A stretch of DNA of 64,000 bases from Scolanthus callimorphus (GCA_033964015.1 CM066915.1:14920372-14984371); one strand, 5' to 3'. Counted from the stretch's first letter, positions 34,101 through 42,535 are shown. Numbers and translations are program-made. Notes: generated by a model not told the origin, from the letters alone.

Positions 34101-35666
34101 ACAGCTGTATCAGAATTTCCAGTTCCTACAAAACTCAAGGGAGTTCGCAGTTTTCTGGGGCTTGCAAATTACTATCGACGTTTCATTAAAGATTACGCCA
34201 AAATCGCTCGTCCTTTAAATCAATTAACTCAAAAGGATACTCCTTTTCTATGGACAGAAGAATGCCAAAAAGCTTTTGACACGCTAAAACAAACATTAGT
34301 TAGCGCGCCAATTCTTGCTTATCCAGATTTTACACAGCCTTTTGTTGTTCATGTTGACGCTAGTAACACAGGATTAGGATTTGTCTTAGCACAAATACAA
34401 GACGGCAAGGAAGTAGCCATAGCCTACGGTGGAAAAAATCTGAATAAAGCTCAGGAATCATATTCGGCCACCGAGAAAGAATGTCTAGCTGTAGTAGAAG
34501 CCATTAAGAAATTTCAACCATATTTACAAGATCGTAAATTCACATTGTATACCGATCATCATGCCTTACAATGGCTTATGAACATTAAGAATCCAAATGG
34601 GAAGCTCGCTAGGTGGGCCCTTTTACTTCAACACTTTGATTTTAACATAGTACATAGGCCAGGAACTAAAAATTCCAATGCGGATGGTTTATCTCGTAGA
34701 TCCTATGCTCCGCTTAACGCTCTCACAGAAGACGGTCAAAATATAAGTCGTGTTTTAGATCTTCAAAGCAAAGATCCTAAATTACTTCCCATGATTCAAT
34801 ATTTACGGGATGATATTTTACCCCCTAAGGAGGAAGAGGCACATAAGATTTTAATCGAGTCTGACCATTATTTTCTTGACGAACATGGGTTGCTTTTTCA
34901 TTTATGGATACCGCCAGGGAACAAACGCACTGACCCACATCCTCAGTTAGTCGTACCAAAACCTTTGCAACATGAAATTTTGGTTGCTCTCCATGATAGT
35001 CCGCTTTCTGGTCACATGGGTGTTAGCCGCACATATCAAAAAGTTCGCTCACAATACTTTTGGAAAGGACTTTTTCAAGACTGCGAAGCCTGGGTACGAT
35101 CTTGTGTAGATTGCGAAACAAAGAAAATGCCAAAACATCTCGGCAAAGCTCCTATGCTAAGCATCCCTATTTCCAAAAGTTTTGACAGAATTGGAATTGA
35201 TATTCTAGGACCTTACCCCCCGACTAAGTCCGGGAACCGCTATATTATTACGGCCACTGATTATCTCACAAAATACGTAGAAGTTGCAGCTTTATCAACC
35301 ACAGATGCGCCCACAGTAGCACGATTCATATTCGAAGAAATTGTTTGTCGTCATGGTTGCCCTAGGGTTATCTTAAGCGATCGCGCTCAGAATTTTATGG
35401 GTCGTGTTGTAAAATGTCTTTGTCAGCTTATCAATAGCAAAAAGCATAATACAAGTAGCTATCACCCGCAAACAAATGGGTTAACCGAACGTTTTAATGC
35501 AGTGCTCGCGCATTCTCTTTCAATGTTCGTAAATGCGCAACAAACCGATTGGGATTTATATCTTCAAGGTGTAGTTTTCGGACACCGTACTTCCATTCAA
35601 AGTTCAACACAGTTTTCGCCATTTTTATGCTGTACGGAAGGCACGCGACATTGCCACCAGACGTAG
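31104..35666 (+). CDS. pol: Gypsy Pol: protease, RT, RNase H, integrase (frameshifted at end)
   Basis: Entered by -1 slippage at 31,104 (first internal ATG at 31,389). A Ser/Thr-rich region of nearly 500 codons with no recognised domain precedes the protease (FLVDTGAAVSVVS, about 32,570; ILGRDFL at about 32,798). The RT has KKSSGEWRFCCDFRKLN, MPFGLCNAPSTFQRLM and catalytic YLDDI (33,909). RNase H has VHVDASNTGLGFVLA, ATEKECLAVV and YTDHHAL. Integrase has the HHCC finger (HDSPLSGHMGVSRTYQKV...CVDCETKK), then IGIDILGPY, LSDRAQNF and TNGLTERFN, the DDE residues. One base is missing in the T run at 35,622-35,626, so this frame ends early at 35,666. Confidence 0.93.
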   Translation, partial: KLNSTFQAGNWTGQRDNLQNDQPHNETQLSERCNLPNQTKTAQFRDHIKEQRKNKKKHRAIEHNSFSPKPVISNPGKTPQAIPTWSKPSQSPIVDMKPIPSTSFSSPVVPEQVPSNLNEEPYTPVFANALASDFKIFKGASISVLEENSNARIRTNSIEHTTKDIPNTTLVNSSYPFFIPQANDSALKAPPSEADKNTVHTSIQDDIISPRQCSRSQTLNKSAKVGSSRSYIKFCKADAAASASGNSKELCTIDAVYEYGSPGPERITPALDSAPCTPRSLAGKLRSKVSKLFSRVFHRTNLNRIHPHCSTQTSNNFQEHAGTSLHSPNQGKTVFVSDFSENIADTSWTDSDLLASSVVVPSQIDNITNPLEISSQNCSVSSSIASSFLSHLECEFEEHDTEPTSASSESSAVVTGTCTNACIVAQTSSKPTKSLLLNSGKFCATTERTTKPEASISAHFPSDLDSLSLEISNNSLTVVGFIDKTQVSFLVDTGAAVSVVSEALSKQNPILSKYPPAPTNLSSLRSVSGQRLPVLGKVIVSLTLSDQEYCFPMHLVKDISHPIILGRDFLVHFGAIINLNDFNLDFVGEAARPSTSQPSPPKVLKRHADNSTSTITAYTSVVLPPRSESIILGCLSDTNCRNREGIIEPNCDLTSKYSVCGANILASSTDEGLVPIRLLNPLAQSVKLMEGTHVGLFTTSEEPFVAVTLGDTSESNSSDAVKTSPNDSASLHVDLSHADLETQQKQELTNLLGEFNDIFALKDTDLGLTNRVEHVIDTGSAQPIRLRPYRVVGQKRDLIDKHVKEMLDNDIIEPSVSPWSSPIVIIPKKSSGEWRFCCDFRKLNFVTIKQQQPLPVISLALDCLGGSQYFSIMDLRSGFWQVKMDDASKEKTAFITYGGLYQFKRMPFGLCNAPSTFQRLMENVLQSLNYKTTLCYLDDIIVFSKNFEQHLKDLREVFSRLRDANIKLKPSKCTFAANQVEYLGHIITRNGILPNPEKITAVSEFPVPTKLKGVRSFLGLANYYRRFIKDYAKIARPLNQLTQKDTPFLWTEECQKAFDTLKQTLVSAPILAYPDFTQPFVVHVDASNTGLGFVLAQIQDGKEVAIAYGGKNLNKAQESYSATEKECLAVVEAIKKFQPYLQDRKFTLYTDHHALQWLMNIKNPNGKLARWALLLQHFDFNIVHRPGTKNSNADGLSRRSYAPLNALTEDGQNISRVLDLQSKDPKLLPMIQYLRDDILPPKEEEAHKILIESDHYFLDEHGLLFHLWIPPGNKRTDPHPQLVVPKPLQHEILVALHDSPLSGHMGVSRTYQKVRSQYFWKGLFQDCEAWVRSCVDCETKKMPKHLGKAPMLSIPISKSFDRIGIDILGPYPPTKSGNRYIITATDYLTKYVEVAALSTTDAPTVARFIFEEIVCRHGCPRVILSDRAQNFMGRVVKCLCQLINSKKHNTSSYHPQTNGLTERFNAVLAHSLSMFVNAQQTDWDLYLQGVVFGHRTSIQSSTQFSPFLCCTEGTRHCHQT

Positions 35667-36517
35667 CTCTTCTCCCGCCTTCTAATGCTACAAAATCAAT
35701 CGAAGAACACCGCAAGCGGATAATTCGAAACATAGAATGGGCACAAAAAGTTGCTAAGGAAAATATAAGCCGCGCGCAACATCAGATGAAAGAATATCAT
35801 GATCGCAAAGCTAAGGCTCCGTCTTATGAAGTAGGAGATCAAGTATGGGTTTATACGCCAACACCTAAACCAGGACTAAGTAAGAAACTAAGACATCTTT
35901 GGAATGGACCTTATCTAATTACAGAACAACTTTCGGAAGTTCATTACGTTTTGCGTACTTACGATAATAGGCAAGTATCAGCAGTTATTCACGCAAATAG
36001 ACTCAAGCCCTATTATGACCCTAGGAATCGTCCTTTCCACCCGCCGACAGAACTGCACGCAACAGACTGCGGTGATCTTTTTGAATCAGACTTCCCGGCA
36101 GATGCATTTGAACCGGCTGCGCCCAAGCCACGTACAGCTACCAATAGCAACGCCTTAGTTACTAATAGGGATACAATAACGCGCCCTGCTCAAAACAAAG
36201 CAAATATATCTGGGAACATAGACGAAACCAGGAAGTTTACATTTGAACAAAGCGCAGGAAATAAACAGCCAAACCAAAATAACTTACTTTCCTCAAACGG
36301 AATTGATAGAAATAAGCAAACTAGTGACATTTTTCTAGCAGAACGCGTATTAGATCATAAAATCAAAGGAGGAAAGATTTATTATAAAGTCAAATGGTTA
36401 AATTTTGATGTAAAAGATGCAACCTGGGAGCCTAAGGAAAATTTGCTCGATCCTCAATTGCTACAAAATTATGACCCACCTCAAAAGAAAGGTCGGCGAA
36501 CGGCTCGAGTCGTTTAA
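35627..36517 (+). CDS. pol: Gypsy Pol C-terminus: integrase tail and chromodomain
   Basis: Directly continues the integrase in another frame (long frame opens at 35,549). It starts FMLYGRHATLPPDV, then has the helical stretch before the GPY/F module (HLWNGPYLITEQLS), a long acidic and Asn-rich linker, and a C-terminal chromodomain (AERVLDHKIKGGKIYYKVKW...DATWEPKENLL, about codons 264-308 of the 322-codon frame). Chromodomains on integrases bind histone marks and steer insertion in chromoviruses. The aromatic cage positions (Y in IYYKVKW, the two W) look present. Ends TAA at 36,515. Confidence 0.92.
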   Translation: MLYGRHATLPPDVALLPPSNATKSIEEHRKRIIRNIEWAQKVAKENISRAQHQMKEYHDRKAKAPSYEVGDQVWVYTPTPKPGLSKKLRHLWNGPYLITEQLSEVHYVLRTYDNRQVSAVIHANRLKPYYDPRNRPFHPPTELHATDCGDLFESDFPADAFEPAAPKPRTATNSNALVTNRDTITRPAQNKANISGNIDETRKFTFEQSAGNKQPNQNNLLSSNGIDRNKQTSDIFLAERVLDHKIKGGKIYYKVKWLNFDVKDATWEPKENLLDPQLLQNYDPPQKKGRRTARVV

Positions 36518-36816
36518 CTAATTTCAAAACAAGCACCTTATATTTTCAAGCCGTTGATGTTGTTCTTATACTCATAAATTAGGATAAATAAAATAAAAAA
36601 CAAAAGCTCTGTTTTATATCATGTCATACTCGACAGGAGACGAGTGCCTGCAGGCAGGTTTTTCACTTTCCACACAGTCCTATGTTCGCCGGAGCCTAGG
36701 GCCCAGGCCCCGCGCGGAACGACACATGTTATAAACATGTTGAGATAACAACAACGTCAACAGCTCTATATATTTTCAAAACTATTCTCATGAAACACGT
36801 TTTCATTTTTCAGATC
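36518..36816 (+). other. Pol to ORF-X spacer
   Basis: About 300 bp without a domain. It contains AATAAAATAAAAAA (36,586-36,599), a possible early polyadenylation signal, and ends in the pyrimidine tract TTTTCATTTTTCAG just before the next ATG. Confidence 0.55.
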
Positions 36817-37335
36817 ATGAATACCGAGGGTCAGTCGAAAGTTTTCTCGCAGGACCTTCCTTTAAGTTCAACGCTCATAGATTTCAATAATGCTTTTCTA
36901 CACGCTACTTCGTCTGACTTATATGCACCTATACTAATCAATAATCTTAAGGCCATAAGTCCTCGTGTTTCGGAAGCCATGGCTGAAGCACACGACAAAC
37001 ATAACTGCTTAGTATGCAAGCAATCGCATACGCCATATGTTATTTGTATTCCCGCTGTATTTCCAGACGTAGCCATTTTAGGAACGGCAGACCTTATAAA
37101 TAATAGGCTACCCACGTTTACTGATGAAAGAGAACACCTTCTCTTGATACCGCTTTTCAATTTTTTAGGAATTTCTGAAGAATGGGTCGCTCAACAATTC
37201 AGCGATCCATCAGAAGTCACGGAAAACATCAATTTCAACAACTTTATTTACATTCTCGCGTACTTTGGATATTCTTGCCTCGCAGCTCGATACAGTGACG
37301 CAGCATTACAAAACGCAAATGTATTACACGCCTAA
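36817..37335 (+). CDS. Gypsy ORF-X, novel protein of 172 aa
   Basis: I do not recognise this protein. The frame opens at ATG 36,790, but a splice-acceptor-like TTTCATTTTTCAG ends at 36,813, so ATG 36,817 (start MNTEGQSKVF) is the likelier start, giving 172 aa. It is soluble-looking with no signal peptide. It has one Cys/His cluster (HNCLVCKQSH) and hydrophobic segments near the C-terminus (LLLIPLFNFLG and FIYILAYFGYSCLAA), which could be buried helices. It is intact and has the same AT-rich codon use as gag and pol, so it is probably an old part of the element. By position it resembles retroviral accessory genes placed between pol and env. Confidence 0.7.
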   Translation: MNTEGQSKVFSQDLPLSSTLIDFNNAFLHATSSDLYAPILINNLKAISPRVSEAMAEAHDKHNCLVCKQSHTPYVICIPAVFPDVAILGTADLINNRLPTFTDEREHLLLIPLFNFLGISEEWVAQQFSDPSEVTENINFNNFIYILAYFGYSCLAARYSDAALQNANVLHA

Positions 37336-37376
37336 CGGACAATTTTCCTTCATTTCAGAAAAATAACAGTTTAGCT

Positions 37377-39428
37377 ATGATATTGCTAACGCTTCTAACC
37401 CTCGCTTCCAGCGCTATCGGGTTTCAGGCCTCTTTGAATCTAGATTCCACAGGCAAACCGGTTACATTTTACCCATCAGCTTTAATGGTTGCTCGTAACC
37501 CTAGACCTTTAGTGTTTTATGAAGATACCGAAATAGTGAATTTGGTTTTAAAACTACACATTCCTCCGCTAGGACATCAATCAGTTATAAAGACAAATTG
37601 TTCGCCGCAACAACAGCAATTTATGGATAAACGTTTAGCCACAATGCATCATACTAACTCGGTCGTGCACAAATTGCTCTCGTTACCAGGATTTTCTCGT
37701 CTTATTGATTGTTATACAGTACTAAGGAGAACTTACACATTAGAAACTCGTCTCGAATCCAAAATGGTTTGTCCTCGCGTGTACAAAAGTTCAATGCATA
37801 AATGCGCGCATTGGGCGTTAACATTCTGTAACAATATTGAACCCAACGAAAAACTTTGGTTACAAAGCCAACAAAAAATACGCACAAAATCTCGCAAAAG
37901 GCGCACTTCATTTCTCTGTCACAGCGGAATATTTGGCATCCTAAGGGCTGTGTATCGTGCAGCAGGGGGATCGTGCACATCTTCTCAAGTGGTTAACTTA
38001 AAAAAGACGTTGAATTCTTTCACAAATGTAATGCGTAATGAACAATTCCTCATTCGCGCAGTACAAGGAAAAACAGTTTTTCTATTCAAACTAACGGATC
38101 AAATTACAACTAAAGTTAATCACATTTCTCATAATCTAAAAGCGTTAGATTCTACTCTTCAATCATGGAAACAACTAATTAATCAATTCGCAAAGAAAGA
38201 ACAATGTCACTTCAATTCGGCAATGGAATTTCTTTCACAGTTTTCCTTTGAAACCAACAAAGTTTTTGCGTCAATGTTACGCCTTATCGAAATTCAGGAT
38301 ACGGTTAATCAGATTTCCCGTCTCGAAAATAAGGAACTGGTTGGTTTAGAAGATTTACTTCATTTTGTTCTTAGTGCTTTAAAACGTCGGTTGTCAACAC
38401 AACCACAGCTTGCGCTTACTATGAATGCATTGAAACAAGGTTTTCCTTTACTTATAAACCCATTAACAGAATTTCATCATAACTCTGGTCGGTCTCTGAG
38501 TATCAATATTTTGATGACGATTCCTAAAATTTCCAGCAATTCTGCTATTTGTACAGTTGAATTTCTCACTCCAGTCAAATATCAAGTGAAAAATGCTTGC
38601 TATTCAGGACCTCTTACACGCGATGAACTAGTGCTTATAACTTGTCCTCATTCTAAAGCTATTATAACCGCTGATACTCTAACCAAATGCTACTCGCATA
38701 ACAGTTACTTATGCCCTGCAAATGTGCTAACGCTTGTGAAGTCGCTTGAGTGGCTCGGGTTACCATGGTCACCTGGTAGTGCCTTGACATTTCCACGCAA
38801 CCACAAGTCGACTTCCTGTGAGCATCTCGACTCCATCATTCATCTTGGTGGACGCTTCTACTTGTCTACTAAACAACAGCAACTCCAATTGGGAAACACT
38901 AGTTTATCTCTCGCTTCACTAGCAGTATACAATATTCCATGTAATCTTACGTCTGAACAACTGGAAATTGGACTTGGGCCTTGTCCCACCAGCCTACAGT
39001 TGGACTTACCTCTGTTCTCAACCAACAAAATTACTTATGTTCCATGGGTGGCACCTTCAGATTCAGAAACGCTAAAGCTTCATTACGATTCATTGGACAT
39101 TTCACCTCCAATATCATTTAACAAGTCTACGATGGAAGAACTCGATCGTACCTTTCAGCATATCGATGGTCACGTGACATCGGAACTAACACAACTTAAA
39201 AAGCAAATCTCAACAATCCATGAAGTATCCAGTACTACAATTAATGATGTTATGACGTATATTGCATTCGCCTTGGCTATTGTACACTCAATAATATTGA
39301 TTACGGTCGCACGTTGGATGGCTAATGGTGTTCGCGCTCGTCGCCAGAACGCACCTCCGCCTGAAGATGTGCCTCTTCACCAGTGTGATCAATGCCAAGA
39401 ACAAAACATTGATATTCCTCAAAATTAA
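37377..39428 (+). CDS. env: Env-like glycoprotein, class I (F-type) appearance
   Basis: 683 codons, intact. Residues 1-16 form a signal peptide (MILLTLLTLASSAIGF). A basic furin-type site RKRR lies at 173-176, followed by a hydrophobic, Gly-containing segment (GIFGILRAVYRAAGG) that could be a fusion peptide. Heptad-like stretches follow (about 225-330). Many Cys and N-glycosylation sequons (N-T-S, N-L-T) occur in the second half. One membrane helix (about 626-645) leaves a 38-aa tail with CDQC. Precursor cleavage followed at once by a hydrophobic segment, and a single C-terminal anchor, are the layout of errantivirus and baculovirus F-type proteins. I infer a membrane-fusion envelope but cannot name its family by sequence. 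A pyrimidine-AG acceptor (CCTTCATTTCAG) ends 18 nt before the ATG. Confidence 0.82.
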   Translation: MILLTLLTLASSAIGFQASLNLDSTGKPVTFYPSALMVARNPRPLVFYEDTEIVNLVLKLHIPPLGHQSVIKTNCSPQQQQFMDKRLATMHHTNSVVHKLLSLPGFSRLIDCYTVLRRTYTLETRLESKMVCPRVYKSSMHKCAHWALTFCNNIEPNEKLWLQSQQKIRTKSRKRRTSFLCHSGIFGILRAVYRAAGGSCTSSQVVNLKKTLNSFTNVMRNEQFLIRAVQGKTVFLFKLTDQITTKVNHISHNLKALDSTLQSWKQLINQFAKKEQCHFNSAMEFLSQFSFETNKVFASMLRLIEIQDTVNQISRLENKELVGLEDLLHFVLSALKRRLSTQPQLALTMNALKQGFPLLINPLTEFHHNSGRSLSINILMTIPKISSNSAICTVEFLTPVKYQVKNACYSGPLTRDELVLITCPHSKAIITADTLTKCYSHNSYLCPANVLTLVKSLEWLGLPWSPGSALTFPRNHKSTSCEHLDSIIHLGGRFYLSTKQQQLQLGNTSLSLASLAVYNIPCNLTSEQLEIGLGPCPTSLQLDLPLFSTNKITYVPWVAPSDSETLKLHYDSLDISPPISFNKSTMEELDRTFQHIDGHVTSELTQLKKQISTIHEVSSTTINDVMTYIAFALAIVHSIILITVARWMANGVRARRQNAPPPEDVPLHQCDQCQEQNIDIPQN

Positions 39429-39454
39429 TTGTCACTTCTATCACTCCTTAGACA

Positions 39455-39913
39455 ATGGATTGTGTCATTTGTTTGGAAAATACCGCTGCCAAACTTCCGT
39501 GTTGTAGGCAAGGTTGCCACGAGGAGTGTCTTCGCCTGTGGTTCGACATGAGAACGCACAATGTGTGCCCTCACTGCAGGGCCACTATCATCCCCATCTC
39601 CGCCAACAACGTACTGGCACGGGTACATTTCATGGTGTTCAACGATGTACCCGCGCCATTCCACCCGGTGTTCCATGGAGACGCCGTCGCACCGGAACTG
39701 GGCAACCCGCCCCACTATAATCATCTGCACGTCCGCCTTCCGCGCCATGCTCAAGTAGAAGAATGGGCATGGTGGCTTAGGCATGCGGAGGCGGAATACG
39801 AGCGAAATCAAGGACAGCAACAACAACCGCCGCCACAGCCACATAATCAACACATACCACCAGAAGGATGGCATGACGCAATGGAGGCGATTCGACGACA
39901 ATTGAACAATTGA
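39455..39913 (+). CDS. RING-finger protein carried by the Gypsy element
   Basis: 152 aa, intact. The N-terminal 42 residues are a RING finger: C3-x2-C6, Cys at 16/17, C21-H22, C25 and C38-x2-C41 (MDCVICLENTAAKL; then CHEECLRLWF and VCPHCR), with the CL..W motif typical of E2-binding RINGs. The rest is unrecognised, with a Gln/Pro-rich patch (QQQQPPPQPHNQH) near the C-terminus. Family knowledge implies E3 ubiquitin-ligase activity. The target is unknown. CTATCACTCCTTAG ends 3 nt before the ATG and looks like a splice acceptor. The ORF is visibly richer in G+C and in CGC/GCC-type codons than env, ORF-X and gag beside it, which points to capture from a different source. Confidence 0.85.
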   Translation: MDCVICLENTAAKLPCCRQGCHEECLRLWFDMRTHNVCPHCRATIIPISANNVLARVHFMVFNDVPAPFHPVFHGDAVAPELGNPPHYNHLHVRLPRHAQVEEWAWWLRHAEAEYERNQGQQQQPPPQPHNQHIPPEGWHDAMEAIRRQLNN

Positions 39914-40270
39914 ACATTTGCACAACCTTTTATATTTAGTCTCTTAGTGTACATAGCAACATAGTTAAAAAAAAAAAAAATACAAAATACAAAATACAAA
40001 AAGATCAAGCTTTTAAGCTACGCAATTATCCTATTTTTCGAATAAAATTACCAGCTTTTATATCGCACCGCATTTCGCCTTTGCCATTTCATTATTAAGA
40101 CATTTATAGCAAGAAAATAACACAGAAAACAAACAAAAAAAAGGGTTACAATTTCATATTTAACTTTTATATACAGTTTCGCTTACTTTTCAAGCAATTT
40201 CGATTTTCTACTTCACATCAGAACAATACAACTGGTCCTCGATGGAACTCGAACTTAACGTGGGGGAGAT
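39914..40270 (+). other. Gypsy 3' untranslated region and polypurine tract
   Basis: AT-rich, with an A13 run at 39,967-39,979 and CGAATAAAATTA at 40,038. It ends GTGGGGGAGAT (40,260-40,270) directly before the LTR, a good polypurine tract for plus-strand priming. No further ORF. Confidence 0.75.
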
Positions 40271-40993
40271 TGTCATGAAAGATATTTAGCCTTATTTTGA
40301 TCAACTCCTGAATACCCTCATGATGGTCTCTTTTAGTTAACTTCTATTGAATTCGCACATCAGAGTTACAGCTGAGAGTTATTCCCGAATTATTGCCTAG
40401 TCATTTCTAGCCTCGTAGCCACGCTAACCTTTTGCTGAGTCATTCTGGTGCGCGAGTCACTTCACGTTTGGCCATGCGCGAGTTTAATAATTCTTACGCC
40501 AGATTATGTTACTTTCAATTAAGTCTTACAACAGATTAATTTGGTCAACTTATCAAAAAGGACGCTATCGCTCCTACTCGTAAATAATTCTGTCTTTCAT
40601 ATTCGGAACATTCGGTTTGTTGAATTACACCTCTTAGCTATGAATATCCGATGTGCCCTTTGAATTGATCGAGTTTCCACTGAGTTATTCTCGAAAGGAT
40701 TTCCTGGCAAACATAATTATTCTGAAGTAATCTTTATTAACTTAGACCAGAACAAAGGACGCGCTGAATCGACAAGTTTTAGTACACAAAGAATTGTATA
40801 GGAATCACTGAAGATAAAAAGCCATGTAATGATTGAGAACGAACAGTGGTAATAGAGTTAACAACGGAGTTGAAGAAGTTGGTTGTTAAAGAGTCGAACA
40901 GAGGGAAGATCGAATCAAGTGGAATAAACATCTTTGACCAGTACTTGGAGTCTGTGGTTGCTATCCGTTAATTGTCAAAAACCCCCTTTGACA
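40271..40993 (+). repeat. Gypsy 3' LTR
   Basis: 723 bp, identical to the 5' LTR apart from one extra C (40,981-40,987 region). Followed by the TTAT target duplication at 40,994 and then by LINE sequence that resumes in frame. Confidence 0.95.
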
Positions 40994-40997
40994 TTAT

Positions 40998-42070
40998 ATT
41001 CGTTTTCATAATCGAGTTTGAGAGAATTTAACTCTCTAAGGACTTTTTCAGAAGGGTTCTCTGCGCATAATTCTTCTGCCTTTTTTATGTTTTGTTCTAC
41101 AGTTTTGAGTGAATCACGTCGATTCTTGGCTTTAGCTTTGCTATACTTTATCGTTTCGATTCTGATTTTATATTTGAGCCAGTCCCACCGAACTCTAATA
41201 TCTTCTGTGTAATTTACTTCATTAAGCCAATCTGAGTGCTCGCTTTTAATCATTTCTAGGTATTGATTGTCGTCACATAAACTATTATTAAATTTCCAAT
41301 AGGATGAGCCCCGTACAGTTTCGTCGATACTATTAAAATCTAGAGTTATCGCAGAATGGTCAGTTCTTATTGCTGTTTTGATAGAAGCGTCTTCGACATC
41401 TTCCTGTAGAGAGTCGCTAATAAGGAAAAAATCTAATCTTCACTGGATAAGAGGCTTGTTTTGCCGCCATGTGAAACGTTTTTGATCCGGATTTCTAAGT
41501 CTCCAAATGTCAATTAAATCATTGTCGAACATAATTTTTTCCACCCACTTAACTGACTTCTTTTGTGATCGCGCAGGAGGGCTGCAATCGATATCCGATT
41601 CAAACGTTATGTTCCAGTCACCACCAATTAAGAAAGAAACATCTTCCGAGAACTCGAGTGAATCTAAAATGCCGGCAATAGACTGAAAAAAACTGCATTG
41701 TTCTTGAACTTTATCAGGCGCGTAAAGGTTCATCAGAAAGAAAATGGAATCTTGAAGAAGTACTTCTAATAAGACGTACCTTCCCGACGTATCCAGTTGT
41801 GCAGACTTGACCACGATGTCTAAATCATCCCTGACAAGAATAAGAGTTCCTCTACTCTGATTTGTACCGTGAGCAAAATACACATCTCCGCTCCAATCCT
41901 TTCTCCATTGATTCTCCTTCTCTTTTGTGGAGTGCGTTTCTTGTAAAAAGAAGATCGAGGCCTTTTGTTTTTTCAGCCAACTAAAAACTGTTTTCCGTTT
42001 TTTTGTTTTCACACAAACCGCGACAATTGAGAGAGAGGACAGCGAACTGGATATTATTTTGTTGCGCCAT
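40998..42070 (-). pseudogene. LINE ORF2, endonuclease part
   Basis: On the minus strand ORF2 starts at ATG 42,070 with the apurinic-endonuclease opening VLSLNCRGL. It shifts frame in an A run near 42,000 and continues with FFLQETHS (catalytic Glu), YAPDKVQEQ and LIGGDWNITFESDID (the GGDWN box). An in-frame TGA at 41,440-41,442 separates RQNKPLIQ from RLDFFLISD. The linker to RT runs to 40,998 (LDYENEYN), where the Gypsy insertion falls. Reading then resumes at 28,824 in the same frame. Confidence 0.88.
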
Positions 42071-42535
42071 TAGTCATTGAACTGTAAACGAATAAATTAA
42101 ACCCTCCACTATCCAATGATGAATGATGTGATTTAGAATGTAATTTAGAAGGTATAGGGTGTGCTAGGAAGAATGCCTTCACGGCAACAGGAAACAAAGG
42201 AAAACCAAACACAACTAGTGACAGCGGCACATACAAACAAAAGCAAAATGTAAACGAAAGCATTCTTTGCGTTTAAAAGGTAGCCTGCCTAATGAAGACT
42301 TTAGCGCTACCTCACAACTGCGTCGCGCAAAAACGTTTGGCTAAGCGTTAAGAATTTTCCCGTGCCCGGCCGGTGCTCTTGAAATTCTTTGAACAAAGGA
42401 TGCTTTCGTCGTGCGTTGATTAGAAATTTAAATCTCAGAAAGAGAGAAAAAAGCAATCAAAAAAGTATGCATTTTTCAAAAAGGCTATTTTAAGAATTAA
42501 GATTATTTAAAGAAAAAACAAGCGACCAACTGGTT
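42071..42535 (-). other. LINE inter-ORF spacer
   Basis: About 460 bp between ORF1 and ORF2 of the LINE, without a conserved frame. I see no inserted element in it. Confidence 0.6.

Larger units (their letters stand above)
28825..40993 (+). mobile_element. Young Gypsy element with env-like and RING genes
   Basis: A 12.17-kb LTR element, bounded by 722/723-bp LTRs starting TGTCATG and ending TTTGACA, flanked by TTAT at 28,821-28,824 and 40,994-40,997. The order is LTR, leader, gag, -1 frameshift site, pol (protease, RT, RNase H, integrase, chromodomain), ORF-X, env-like, RING, polypurine tract, LTR. The LTRs differ only in a C-run length, so insertion was recent. The one visible coding lesion is a base loss in a T5 run of pol (35,622-35,626), which could be real or a sequencing error. 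Domain order (integrase after RNase H) is that of Ty3/Gypsy. The three accessory ORFs make it retrovirus-like. Confidence 0.95.

Noticed and set aside
39455..39913. RING ORF as a host exon flanking the element
   Set aside because: It lies inside the LTR pair, ahead of the polypurine tract and 3' LTR, so it belongs to the inserted element.
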